Assembly (NCBI GenBank): GCA_004835665.1
Contig: RBKR01000024.1
Coordinates: 620,001 to 684,000 of the forward strand
Source: Phoma sp. XZ068
Lineage: Eukaryota; Ascomycota; Dothideomycetes; Pleosporales; Didymellaceae
Length of the DNA: 64,000 nucleotides
Reading direction: 5' to 3'
A model generated the notes under the pieces. That model was not told where the DNA came from, searched no databases, and saw only the letters and a list, made by a program, of their open reading frames with translations. This document shows positions 43,376 through 52,941 of the stretch, in pieces; position 1 is the first letter of the stretch, and every line of letters starts with the position of its first letter. Position numbers and translations under genes: made by a program.

Positions 43376-44756
43376 ATGAAGCGCCATCTTTCTCCGCCGG
43401 ATACTGAGACCCTTTGCGGAAGCCGAGTACATCGTTCAACACCACAAAAACGTCGTCGCACGGGCCGTTCCTCAGTAATCTCGCAACGCTGCCCAAGTCC
43501 ACTTCGCGCGCCCCACACACCCGAGTCGAACGCTGTCGATAACGAACAAGAACATCAAGAGGAACAACCATCGCAACGGTGCATCTGTCCTGTAAGGGCA
43601 CAATATGTTCGCGATTGGGTAGACCACGTAGCTAGCAACGGCAACATGTCAGACAGTGCAAGCGTGCGTCAGCGGCGCGCTCGCAGGGCCGTACGGGCGC
43701 GTTCGAGCAGTCCGACAAAGAAAAGCCCTGAATATCGGAAGATCAGCATGGCGCGCGCACGTATACATCGATCAGATGGACCCACCCACAGACATCGATA
43801 AGCTTCGCCGTCACATTATTGGGGATGCGTACGAAAACGCTATGGAGCTGAAAGGACAAGTGAGAGACACCGCCAACGACTATCTACATCGGTGCCGGGA
43901 ACTAGCAAGAGATGCCAAAGGCGAGGCTGAATGGAAGAGCGCGCTACTCGAAGGTGTGTTCAGGCCACTCGTCAAGCTCTTTGGTCAAAATACGCTTGCG
44001 ACGAGTGCATCGGACAAGCCGTGGCGAACGGAGCTTAAGCCTCGCCCACCATCACTCCAAGATCTGTTGTCATTTCCAACGCCTCAAATGGGCGCGACAG
44101 CTGATATCTTAGCACCGGCACCGACCAGCTTCGATCTTATCGGATATCCCTCTTCGACGGGACCCAGCGAAACTGCGACTGAGACAAGCGAGACCACGGC
44201 GGTGTCTGCGATTGAGGATCCTGATCTGAGCAACCCACTGACAACTCCGAAGCCTGACATCGTTGTTGGACTTGCCCGACACTCTTTCAGCGAGGTACAC
44301 CAGGTGCTGCTCGGGGAGTGGCAAGATAAGGAACAGCTACTGAGCGAGCCACAGCTTGTGCAGCATGGTCTACACTTTCCATTCCTCCTGGTTGAAGCAA
44401 AAGGCTTGGCAACAAGTGGGAACATGATGGGCGCCGAGAACCAGGCTGCGGTAGGTGGGGCGTGTGCGGTGAACATTTTGAGAGCACTGCAACATCTGGA
44501 GCCCAACTTTCCGCTCGCGCGTATTGTCTTCAGCATCTCGACCGAAGGACCAATCCCTCAACTTGGAATCCATTACACCGTGGGTGGTCAATATCATATG
44601 ACGGTGCATCGAGCCTGGAGGACAACCCTAGATCGTGATTGCACGGAACTCGTTGTCGCGCTTGCGCGTATAATACAATGGGGTGGTGACCAGTACAGAA
44701 ACGAGATTGCAGCAAGTCTGCAGCGCGTTGTGGGACATCTGCAAGCGTTGTCCTGA
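43376..44756 (+). pseudogene. DUF7924-type PD-(D/E)XK-like protein with 2-bp frameshift
   Basis: The first part (ATG 43376, MKRHLSPPDTETL) is basic and disordered with PQKRRRTGR and runs to SPEYRKISMARAR. There the frame is lost within a GCGCGCGCAC run at 43751-43760. The next frame continues as HVYIDQMDPPTDIDKLRRH and then to a stop at 44754-44756. Restoring one GC unit would give about 460 residues. The C-terminal domain has a nuclease-like core: TPKPDIVVGLA, then FPFLLVEAKG (E-x-K) and AENQAAVGGACAVNIL. These residues (D, E-x-K, Q) fit the PD-(D/E)XK fold as seen in fungal DUF7924 proteins. Whether the slip is real or an assembly error cannot be told here. The role of the family is unknown to me. 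Confidence 0.65.
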
Positions 44757-45126
44757 TATGTGCTCGAGTAGACTGATTCGCTACAGCATCAGATAGCTCT
44801 GGTATTCCAATAAGCAAGCCACGTCTCTAAAGTTGGCACTTGTTCTTCCCATGACGGTGATAATATAGAGTCGGTTTGAGTGGGATGATCCGGTTACTGT
44901 TAAATAGCCTGAACGCGCTCAGTATCTGAACCTGGAATCAGCGTCTGATCGGATGAGTGGCGCCTTTAGTCGCGTCGGCGACGCCTTCCAGGGCTTAGAG
45001 CGCGCAATTTCCAGATTGGATCGATCCGATAATAGGAACCTATTGCAGGGGTAAGTATTCGATGTGCGGGATCCCAGTTCGCGTTGGCCATGTCTCATAG
45101 TTACTGCGGTTATCTCATTGTTATTG
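44757..45126. other. Interval without a supported gene
   Basis: No ORF of note. The sequence is ordinary in composition and probably forms the 3' region of the DUF7924-like gene. Confidence 0.35.
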
Positions 45127-45345
45127 CTAACGTGATTTGTTCAGCTCACTCGGCCTGGCGGAGGGTTTGAGATACCAATTGGCTACAAGCTTACTGAAGG
45201 ATCGCGCAGCAGGCACGCCGTCGAATCGTGCTATCGTTGTTCGCCATAGCTTGGAAGGCACATAGTGGCAAGTTCGTAAGTGAGTGTCTAAACCAGTGAC
45301 AGGTACGGCGGTGCAACACGGAGTGCAGGCAATCACTTTCTCGCT
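45127..45345 (-). pseudogene. Short OrsD-like C2H2 fragment
   Basis: The minus strand reads KVIACTPCCTAVPVTGLDTHLRTCHY and then WRTTIARFDGVPAARSFSKLV before a stop. A C-x2-C..H-x4-H unit followed by this linker is what I know from the first zinc-finger segment of OrsD/DUF3505 proteins. There is no ATG in frame and no continuation, so it is a relic. It is the third such module in the window. Confidence 0.5.
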
Positions 45346-46550
45346 GGCGACGAATGTTACATAGTCTACAGCAACTGACTCATGTTTCTGTAGGTTTTAG
45401 ATATACCAGACTCAGCAAATTGCCGACTGACATCATGTACAAGATGGTCAGCGGTAGACGTTGGGGTCGACACGATTCAGTTCGCTGCCATCTCTACGCT
45501 TCGGATACGATGATTAACGGAAGGCAAAAAAGGTTGCTTGTAGGGGAGGATGGCTTTGCTAGTAGTTGATGTTTCTGAGAACCTACGCTAAATCCGAAGC
45601 ACTTGAATTAGGGGATGGCGCCACACTAGACTACATCAAGAGAGAATCAGCACCTGGTTCGCGTTGTATGCGCGCGAATTTAGGGCGAGGTACGTGGCTT
45701 GCCTCTTTGAGAAGTATCAAGTATCGATACCACGAGGCATAATGTACTAGGCGCAAATTGAATCACTGCCTTGAATCGAACTGCATTTGCATATTGGTTG
45801 ACACGGCAGGACGATGTCAATGACTCAATCAGCGAACGGTGAGCGTATTACCTTGTGCGCCTATCGATCTCGGCAGTCTGTTCGAGCCGGCGAGCAGCAC
45901 ATTGATATCGCAGCGGCTCAACTCAGAGCTTCGCTTTGGGCTGTTATGTATTATGTGGCTGGTTGGGGGCGGCAAAACCAGTATCCTCACATAGTCTTGT
46001 TCGGCTTGAGTGACTGCGAGCAATTATTTCCTTCCGTGTCGTCCCTCACAGAGTAACTCTATATCGTACTGCACTTCAAGCTGTGTGATGGATGCGATCC
46101 GGCAGTAGTACAACTTCGAAGATGATAACCATCCCGAAAGCGGCAAAGTGCACATTTTTGAGGCCTACCACTTCCCGCTTGTGACGTATTAGGCTAGAAT
46201 GGAGCCTACGTATGAGGCCTACCATACAAGGAAGTATGCAACACCATGCAGTCGATCGCTAGAAATCGAGGCCTACCACTCCTGGTGACCGATGATATGC
46301 ATGCAATTATCTGTCAGTATATGACTAGTCTTGGATGTTATAAATATATTATACATTACTCTGGCGATGGGTCATTTGTCACGGCCGCCTCTGGAGGTGT
46401 GATCGCATCCGTTCTTTCCAATTTTCCAGGCGATATCGCTTCGTTCAACCGTCTGGCTGTCTTCTTACTGGATCCTTCGCTCTTTGCAGTAGGGGTTTAC
46501 TGACCACCTTTCTTAAGTAACCGGTTTACATTTCCGCTCAACACTCATCA
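45346..46550. other. Interval without a supported gene
   Basis: Small frames at 45354-45569, 45814-46056 and 46246-46503 have no motif. A first exon of the zinc-finger gene that follows should lie in or near the end of this stretch but was not identified. Confidence 0.35.
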
Positions 46551-47190
46551 GGCTCCGTTGAACCAGAGAACTTATTATCACAACCTTTCTTTTACATCGA
46601 TCCTGCCTGGGTTCAATCCGGAAATGGAGGTCCATTACCAGAATATGGCTGGAGCAAGCCATCGAGCTTGCGAGACCCTGCTGGCCAGGAGAGCGGATTA
46701 CCAGAAGATCTCACGCCAAACGACTTTCAGCCGACTGAAGAAGACAGTTTTGTCTTCGTCCCGTCTCTACTACCAAACGAAAACAGGGGTGACGGCGTGT
46801 CACAGCCATCTTCACAGCAAACGACAAATGATTTCGTTCGATGCACCGACTGTGAGCAGGCGTTCTCAAAACTACATCTCTTCAAGTAAGGTTTCCCAGA
46901 CGATCCGGAACCATGTACTGATACGCATCAACAGCAAGCACCGTAAGAAACATGAACGGCCGTTCAAATGCACAGTCGATTCATGCAGCCAAGCTTTCCA
47001 GTACAGGAAGGACCTTATGCGTCATCGAAGAGCCCGCCGTCCGGGTGTTGTTGGCAATACAGTTCTATGGTTCTGCCCTCATCGGGGCTGCAAATATTCA
47101 TCTGAACAATGTCAGGGATCACCGAGGAGTGACAACATTATCAGACATATCAAACTAAGGCATAATGGTCAAGGACAAGCCCATACGTAG
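46551..47190 (+). CDS. C2H2 zinc-finger protein, 5' incomplete, two visible exons
   Basis: The visible first exon starts after a CATCAG acceptor-like site (46550) and reads GSVEPENLLSQPFFYIDPAW, then ..RCTDCEQAFSKLHLF. A 49-nt intron (46886-46934, GTAAGG..CAACAG) rejoins it as N-KHRKKHERPFKC. Splicing therefore completes a first finger, C-x2-C-x12-H-x3-H, across the intron, which supports the gene model strongly. A second finger (CTVDSCSQAFQYRKDLMRH) lacks its second His because HRRARRP replaces the usual H-x(3-4)-H. A third unit (CPHRGCKYSSEQC..NIIRHIKLRH) is complete. It is a probable DNA-binding regulator. The start codon was not found, and loss of one zinc ligand may mean decay. Confidence 0.6.
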
Positions 47191-47376
47191 TCCGATGGTT
47201 ATTTTGACCAACGATTAGCAAAACATTTGATCGTCGTCGTCGTCTCAATCCGCCACTCAAATCATGGCTTGATATACGTACAGCATCTTTGGCGAAATCA
47301 CGTTATGGATGGGGTGACTGTGTGGCATCGTATGGTTGGCGTACAGTCTTGCAGCGTGCATCTTGGCACACCAATA

Positions 47377-49513
47377 CCATGTCCGTGCACCCAATGCACG
47401 GATTCAACCAATGCACGTTTCTGGCCCTGCCCACCACCGCAAAAATGAGGTTATAGAGCCACATACAATAGTTATTATTGCAAGAAAACTTAGTGGTTTG
47501 TTCTATAGACCTATACGACAATATTCCTCTATACAAATTAATTATATAGGGTGGCGGTGCGGCCGCTGCGGGTGGTGTGAGTGCGAGCTGGCGGAGGAGG
47601 CGTCGCAGGCTTTGGCTGACTACAAGCACCTACACCACAACGCGCAGGCTTTGTTTTAACTGCAGAAGCTTTTAAGGTTGTGCGATTACCTCTTTGGGAC
47701 TGTTGTATAGCTTTTGCAGCGTCGCAAGCCTGTTTTTGACGCTCTCTTTCAGCCTTGCGTTCAGCTACTTCCTGGGCCTTCACGGCCTTCAACCTGTCTC
47801 GCTCTTCCTTCTCCTTTGCCCGCGCCACACGCTTTTCTTCTGCTAGTTTGGCTTTGTATAGCCTATTAGCAGCTGCTAAATCCTTCATCTCAGCCTTTTT
47901 TAGCTCCTCATCCTCCTTCTCTTGTTCTGCAACAGCCATGCGAGCGCGCGCCTCGCGGAAGGCTCGAGGAGACCACATCATCGCTCCGCCGTGATACTCC
48001 TGGTGTTGTTGCAAATCCAATTGCCGGTGCGGTTGCTTCTGACGCTTCTGCTTTTGGTATAGCTTTCTGCGCAGGCCTTCAAGTTCGTCGTGAAGGAGCT
48101 CTACCTGGGTTGAGAGGTGGTGGATAGTTTGACCCAGCTTCCGCGCACCTACACTGCGAGGATCCTTTACCTCGGCATGCAACGTTGAGCAAGCCTTAAG
48201 CCACTCAGCCGCAGAATAAGCCGTAGAAGCAGACGAGACTGATCCTAAGTCACTAGGTGTTGTGTGGCGGAACCTATCGAGTATAACGTCTGCGTTTACT
48301 GGGGCTATACCCGTGGCGGTGAAGGCCTTTTGTATAAGCTCCGCATCGAACGTGGATACCCAAGCAGGCCAAAATAGGCTGAAAAAGTCACCTTTTGACA
48401 GCGGGGATAGGCCTTGAGACTGCTGGAGGTGGTCGTCGAGTTCGATACTGTAGTAAGAAGAGAGAGGCTTGAAGCAGACAACGTCCAACGGCTGCAAAGT
48501 CTGTGTACTGTGAGGGGGTAATATAGCAAGTATAATCCGATTTTGATGACAGTAGTCGATGAAATCAGGCGTCAGGTGACTCCCATGGCCATCCACAATC
48601 AAGAGGCGGTACCTCAACCGCGCCTTTGGCTTGGTATAGCGGTCAAACACCTGTTCAAGCCATGCTAATCCAATATCGTTGTTCGTCCAGCCGGTGGGCG
48701 AAGAAGCCACGTGAATTTGGTGCTTTCCAGCCTCGATATCGGCCACCCAATGGCTCTGGATTGTGGAGTTTTTCGAGCCAAAGATAATGCCTGGGGGAAG
48801 AGCAGTACCATCCGCGCAAATAGCAGCCAATAGGCTCACCCACTCACGTGAGCCATCTTGACGAGCCTGTCGAACCTCCTTCTTCTCATATTGGCGCCTG
48901 CTAAATATGCGTTTGGACCTGCCTAGCACACCAATTGCGAAGCCCTTCTCATCCATATTGTACGTGTGCTTAGGCGCAAGGTCATACTAAGTGATCTTCT
49001 GCTGCAGAAGCTTAAAATACAACTCATATTTATGCCTAGACTCAGCGTTGTGGCGATTAGAGTCCATACCCGTCGCCCATTGTGAGGTGAGCTTGGTGTG
49101 GTGACGCTTAAGGAAGCGCGTAACCCAGCTATCAGAGCAGCGCTCTGAGGCAACTGTAGATGCAAAATTTTGCACCATACGTCTTGTAGGTGGTAAGTGA
49201 CGCGCGGTAAGCTCTTCTATATACGCAACTAGGTCATCTTCTTGCTGGTTGCTGAGTTTGCGTTGGTTATGGTTGGCGACGCGTCGGGGCACCTAATTGA
49301 GTCGATGTGCGCGCGACAACGTTGACCTTGCAACACCATGGTTTTTTGCAATATTAGTATATACAAGTTTTTCGCCCGGCTTCAAATTACGAATCTCCGT
49401 AAGCGCATCCTGAATTCCCGGCATGGCTGTGGTGTTATTACGCGTCAAAGTTGGGGTACTGATCGGACGAAACGTGCATTGGTTGAATCCGTGCATTGGG
49501 TGCACGGACACGG
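47377..49513 (-). mobile_element. Fot1/pogo-type DNA transposon B
   Basis: 45-bp inverted repeats (47377-47421, 49469-49513) differ by one base and are flanked by TA (47375-47376, 49514-49515). They start CC[A/G]TGTCCGTGCACCCAATG and contain CCAATGCACG twice at a 17-bp period. Length is 2137 bp. The transposase lies on the minus strand. Confidence 0.93.
47538..49424 (-). pseudogene. Fot/pogo transposase B with two TAG stops
   Basis: A single minus-strand frame runs from ATG 49424 (MPGIQDALTEIRNLK) to a stop at 47538-47540, with only two interruptions: TAG after AHRLN (49293-49295) and TAG after LLQQKIT (48987-48989). Both sit where a Gln fits (RLNQVPRR; KITQYDL), so CAG-to-TAG changes are likely. 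The rest is complete: the helix-turn-helix, CENP-B-type domain (DSWVTRFLKRHHTKL), catalytic residues in YNMDEKGFAIG, LLIVDGHGSHLTPDF and LQPLDVVCFKPL, and a Lys/Glu-rich coiled coil with tail THTTRSGRTATLYN. It is a recently silenced copy. Confidence 0.9.
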
Positions 49514-49934
49514 TACACGACTGGAAGGTACAGCCCGTATCCTCGCTTCCGCGATTTCGATAGCTAATTGTGTCGCCTTGTCCTCTACAACCAGGATTAA
49601 CCAACTTGTTATGAAAGTCCAGCTTCTGCATTTGAAAATCATTCCACCTTTTTACCGGAAGCCAAGAGTGTAACACAGCTTGGGACTCGGGACAGCGACT
49701 GTTCCATCCCAATATGACATCAACATTCCTTCTGCCTTTCGGCCGCAGCTCAACAATAACGCATCAACTGTGGCTGCTTACATGCGTCGTGAGCAGATGT
49801 CTGATGATTATGTAGCTGCTCGGACCGTCTGTTGACTGGCTCAGCAAAACCCGCCGCTACGGGCCGCACCCGTTGATGACGATTCACGCTTTCTCGTAGC
49901 GGGGTAGGCTAACCGGATCGGTCCTAAAGGAGGG
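49514..49934. other. Interval upstream of the 83-residue gene
   Basis: Flank of transposon B. The motif CCGCTACG (about 49853) recurs inverted as CGTAGCGG (about 49896), forming a possible stem or paired binding site upstream of the small gene. No other feature is supported. Confidence 0.35.
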
Positions 49935-49940
49935 TATATA
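49935..49940 (+). promoter_or_regulatory. TATA box of the 83-residue gene
   Basis: TATATA lies 84 bases before the ATG at 50024. A leader with CT-rich stretches lies between them. Confidence 0.5.
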
Positions 49941-50023
49941 CGCTGAGCCTGCACGGCTTCACTTACAAGATCGAAATACATGCCCTTCTTCCAATACTTC
50001 TACTCTGGCGGTCAGCTCTCACC

Positions 50024-50380
50024 ATGACTAAAGAATCGTCGACCTCGTCTAGTTCTCAGGCGAGCTCCACCGCCGGCGACGGCTACACCACCACCAGCTC
50101 TGGTACGAACAGTCAAGTAAGCGCATGACTGACAGAGCCTTTCAAGATATCTCACACATGCGTTGATGTAGGGCAACCATTATTGCTCTCGCGATTATGG
50201 TTCTAGTGCCTCTAACCAAAACTCCTATCACTACTCCAATAGCAATGGATCGTACTATTATAGCAATCCCAACGTGAGCTAGGCACCTACACCATACTGT
50301 AACGGTCGTGCTGATGTGTACAGGGTTCAACGTATTACAACTCTGGAAACGGGCAGGGTAGATACTCGTCTGGAAGATAG
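50024..50380 (+). CDS. Small Ser/Asn/Tyr/Gly-rich conserved fungal protein (83 aa, three exons)
   Basis: Exons 50024-50116, 50172-50273 and 50324-50380 are separated by introns of 55 nt (GTAAGC..GATGTAG) and 50 nt (GTGAGC..GTACAG), all in phase 0. The ATG context is CACCATGA. The product starts MTKESSTSSSSQASSTAGDG. It then has GTNSQGNHYCSRDYG, SNGSYYYSNPNGSTYYNSG and a short basic end RYSSGR. There is no signal peptide, membrane helix or long ORF, so it is easily missed. I recall GNHYCSRDYG and SYHYSNSNGSYYYSN from a small conserved ascomycete family without assigned function. The composition suggests an intrinsically disordered, possibly stress-related protein (inference). It is wedged between two transposons and is intact. 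Confidence 0.8.
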
Positions 50381-50429
50381 TCTTTGGCAATAGACGCAAC
50401 ACAAAGTCAAGTTTCCGATTTGACGACTA

Positions 50430-51458
50430 CCGTATTTGTGCGCGTGATGTGCGCCAACGCGTGATGCGCCGAACCACCCCAACACAAGCTATTAGAAATC
50501 AGGATATCGAGCCACGCACAAAAGCTATATACACGTAACAAGTTGGTGTTGTAGTAATTAAGCCCTTGCGACCAATTTGTGCTACTTGTAATTACTTAGG
50601 AGAGTGATATTGCGGCCGCTGCGGGTGGTGATGGGTGGGGTGGCCGGCAAGCTCTCATACCGTGAGTAGTATTCAATACTTGATGCACATAGCGATGAGA
50701 TCCATCGTGACATGTGAGCTGTGGCCATCCAATATGAGCAGCCGCCATTTCCCGTGGGCCTTACGCAGAGTTTCTGAATTAAAGACCTGATCTAGCCAGC
50801 CTAATCCAGCGTTGTCGTTTGACCAGCCAGAGGGAGATACTGCTGTATATACACTGTGCTTTTTCTTGTCAATGGCGCTCACTCAAGTGTCCTGGATGTG
50901 CTTAGATTCAGCAGCAAATATTAGGCCTGAAGGAAGAGCTGTCCCATCCGCACAGATGCAGACGATGAGGGTAATCCACTTACGATTGCCATCGTGGGAT
51001 GACTACTGTGCTTTCTTCCACTTGTATGACGCCTTGCTGAACACTCTTTTCTGTTTCCCGATTACCCCAGCCATGAAGCCTTTCTCATCCATGTTGTAGG
51101 TGTTCTCTAGCTCCACGTCCCACTCCTCCATCTTCTGCTGCATTTTATTGAATTACGCCTCGTACTTTTCGTAGGAATCAGCGGCGTGATGTTTGGCTGC
51201 CATGGGGGCTTGCTATTAGTTGGTGAGCACGTCGCGATAGCGGGAGAGGAAGCGCGTCACCCACGTTTCTGACACCTCAATTTTGCCTATCCCAAGGGCA
51301 AAACTCGCGATCATTTCGCGTTTAGGCTCTAGGTGATGCTCAGTAAGTCCAATAATACACCTTACAAGCTCCTCCAATAACTATCGTACGTAGCTCTATA
51401 ATCTCATTTTTGCAGGTGCAGGTTAAGGGGTTTCGGCGCATCACGCGCACGGACACGG
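50430..51458 (-). mobile_element. Fot1/pogo-type transposon C, internally deleted and decayed
   Basis: Ends CCGTATTTGTGCGCGTGATG (50430) and, inverted, CCGTGTCCGTGCGCGTGATG (51458) are flanked by TA (50428-50429, 51459-51460). The 1029-bp body keeps the minus-strand transposase from ELVRCIIGLTEHHLEPKRE through YNMDEKGFMAGVIG to LLILDGHSSHVTMDL. It then jumps to the C-terminal PPITTRSGRN codons near 50620, so the third catalytic Asp and the coiled coil are deleted. At least five stops lie in the remaining frame (for example LTN-stop-stop-QAP, KYEA-stop-FNK). It is non-autonomous. A similar small copy with intact ends could be mobilised in trans. Confidence 0.85.
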
Positions 51459-51524
51459 TAGTTTGCGTAGTGCACCAACGTTACTTTGCCATCGACGCTT
51501 CTGTTAGTAACATGGGAACGGTTA

Positions 51525-52813
51525 TGTGAGTGGGGATGGCACGTCAGGGGTGATTGGCTGTAATATTCAGGTAATTTGATCTCAGCTTTGTCATCATCTA
51601 TATACAAATCTCAGTACTTTGTGTGACCACCTTGAGCGTCAATTACTGCCTGGCAACGCTCTCCCATCGTCTCTATCACATCCCGAAGGTCCTCAGGGGT
51701 GATTGACTCCCAAGCCTCCTGTACGATACCCCTGAGTTGATCATATGAGCGTTGCCTCCTCCCAGGCAGATTAGGATAGTAAACCTCTATATAGTCCTTC
51801 ATTTTGTTCCAAATCTCCTCAATTGGATTTCGATCAGGTGAGTATGGAGGACAGTAGATAGGCGTTATACCTCTCTCCTGAAGCTCATTAAGAGAGTATC
51901 CTGCTGCATGGCCTGGAGCAGAATCCTGCATGAATAGAAGGTCAGGATAAAGGGTCATCCAGCCGTGAATAAGTGGTACAATCCTTTCACAGTACCTCTC
52001 TTTGTTGACACTCTTCCACTCCTTCTCCCAAAAGAGGGATGGGCCTTTTGATTGACCAGAAAAGCAGGCCCAGAACATCCATCCACGCTTCTTTGGTACC
52101 TTATCTATCACGCAGGTAGGATCAAGCTCCTCTCCTGCTTTCCTTGTCACCATCTCCTACGGTGTCGTCCCCCAGTTACCCAGGTCTCGTCACTCCACAA
52201 GATCTTCTACCATTGCCAAGGCTCCCAGTTAACATGCTGCTCAGCCCACTCAAGGCAAAGATCCTTAATATCACTAGTGAGAAGAGGCTTAGCTTGGGCA
52301 ACTCGACGTGCGTACCCTCTTTTTTGTAAAGCACGACGTATCACATGCTCTGAGACGCCCCAGGCATCAAAGGGGCCATGAGCTAGTTGACGATAGCTCA
52401 TTTGACGCGTGCGTCGTGAGGATCGGACGTATGCCTCAAGGTGATCAACCTGGGCATCTGTAAGAGTTCGTGGGCGACCGCTGCGTCTCTTTGGTGTGAC
52501 TTGATTGCTAGTAGCTGTGTAGGCAACCTGTCTCTCTGTGATACCAAGAAGGCCGGCAATAAACTTGTATTTATGGCCAGCTAGGCGTAGAGTCTGCACC
52601 TGTATACGCTGGTCCTGTGATAGGTGACAGCTGTGGGTAGGTGTAGATGGACTAGAAGGTGTAGAAGACATTATGATAATGATACGTAGATGTGTGTGAG
52701 GACGTGTCAGCATTGTATTATATACAGAATTAGGTGGGATTCGGTGTAATTCTGTCAGTAGGGCCATTCCGCGTCATCCGATAGGCACCCCTGACGTGCC
52801 TTCCCCACTCACA
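51525..52813 (-). mobile_element. Tc1/mariner-type DNA transposon
   Basis: 28-bp inverted repeats (51525-51552, 52786-52813; TGTGAGTGGGGAWGGCACGT..) differ at one position. The left end follows TA; the right flank is not a clean TA, so the exact boundary there is uncertain. The 1.29-kb length is typical for the superfamily. One transposase gene lies on the minus strand. Confidence 0.88.
51611..52671 (-). pseudogene. Tc1/mariner transposase with a stop and a frameshift
   Basis: Starts at ATG 52671 (MSSTPSSPSTPTHSC). A paired-type helix-turn-helix region reads QRIQVQTLRLAGHKYKFIAGLL and KRRSGRPRTLTDAQVD. After EPWQW a TAG is followed in frame by KILWSDETWVTGGRHRR (first catalytic Asp). A one-base shift then leads to MVTRKAGEELDPTC. 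The second catalytic Asp is in LLFMQDSAPGHAAG, and the third acidic residue is in the PPYSPDRNPIEEIWNKMK block. The stop fits CAG-to-TAG. The catalytic residues are all kept, so only two changes separate it from an open frame. Confidence 0.9.
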
Positions 52814-52941
52814 AAACTTATGCCTGATACAACAATACTATCACCACACTGCAACAGTCCAATCACAGTATGGTACACCACACACCCGTACTAATACCTC
52901 TCAGATAACCCGGCGACCCACTTGCCGTCGTTGCCTTGCTT
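52814..52941. other. Short gap between transposon and large gene
   Basis: No feature seen. Confidence 0.3.
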
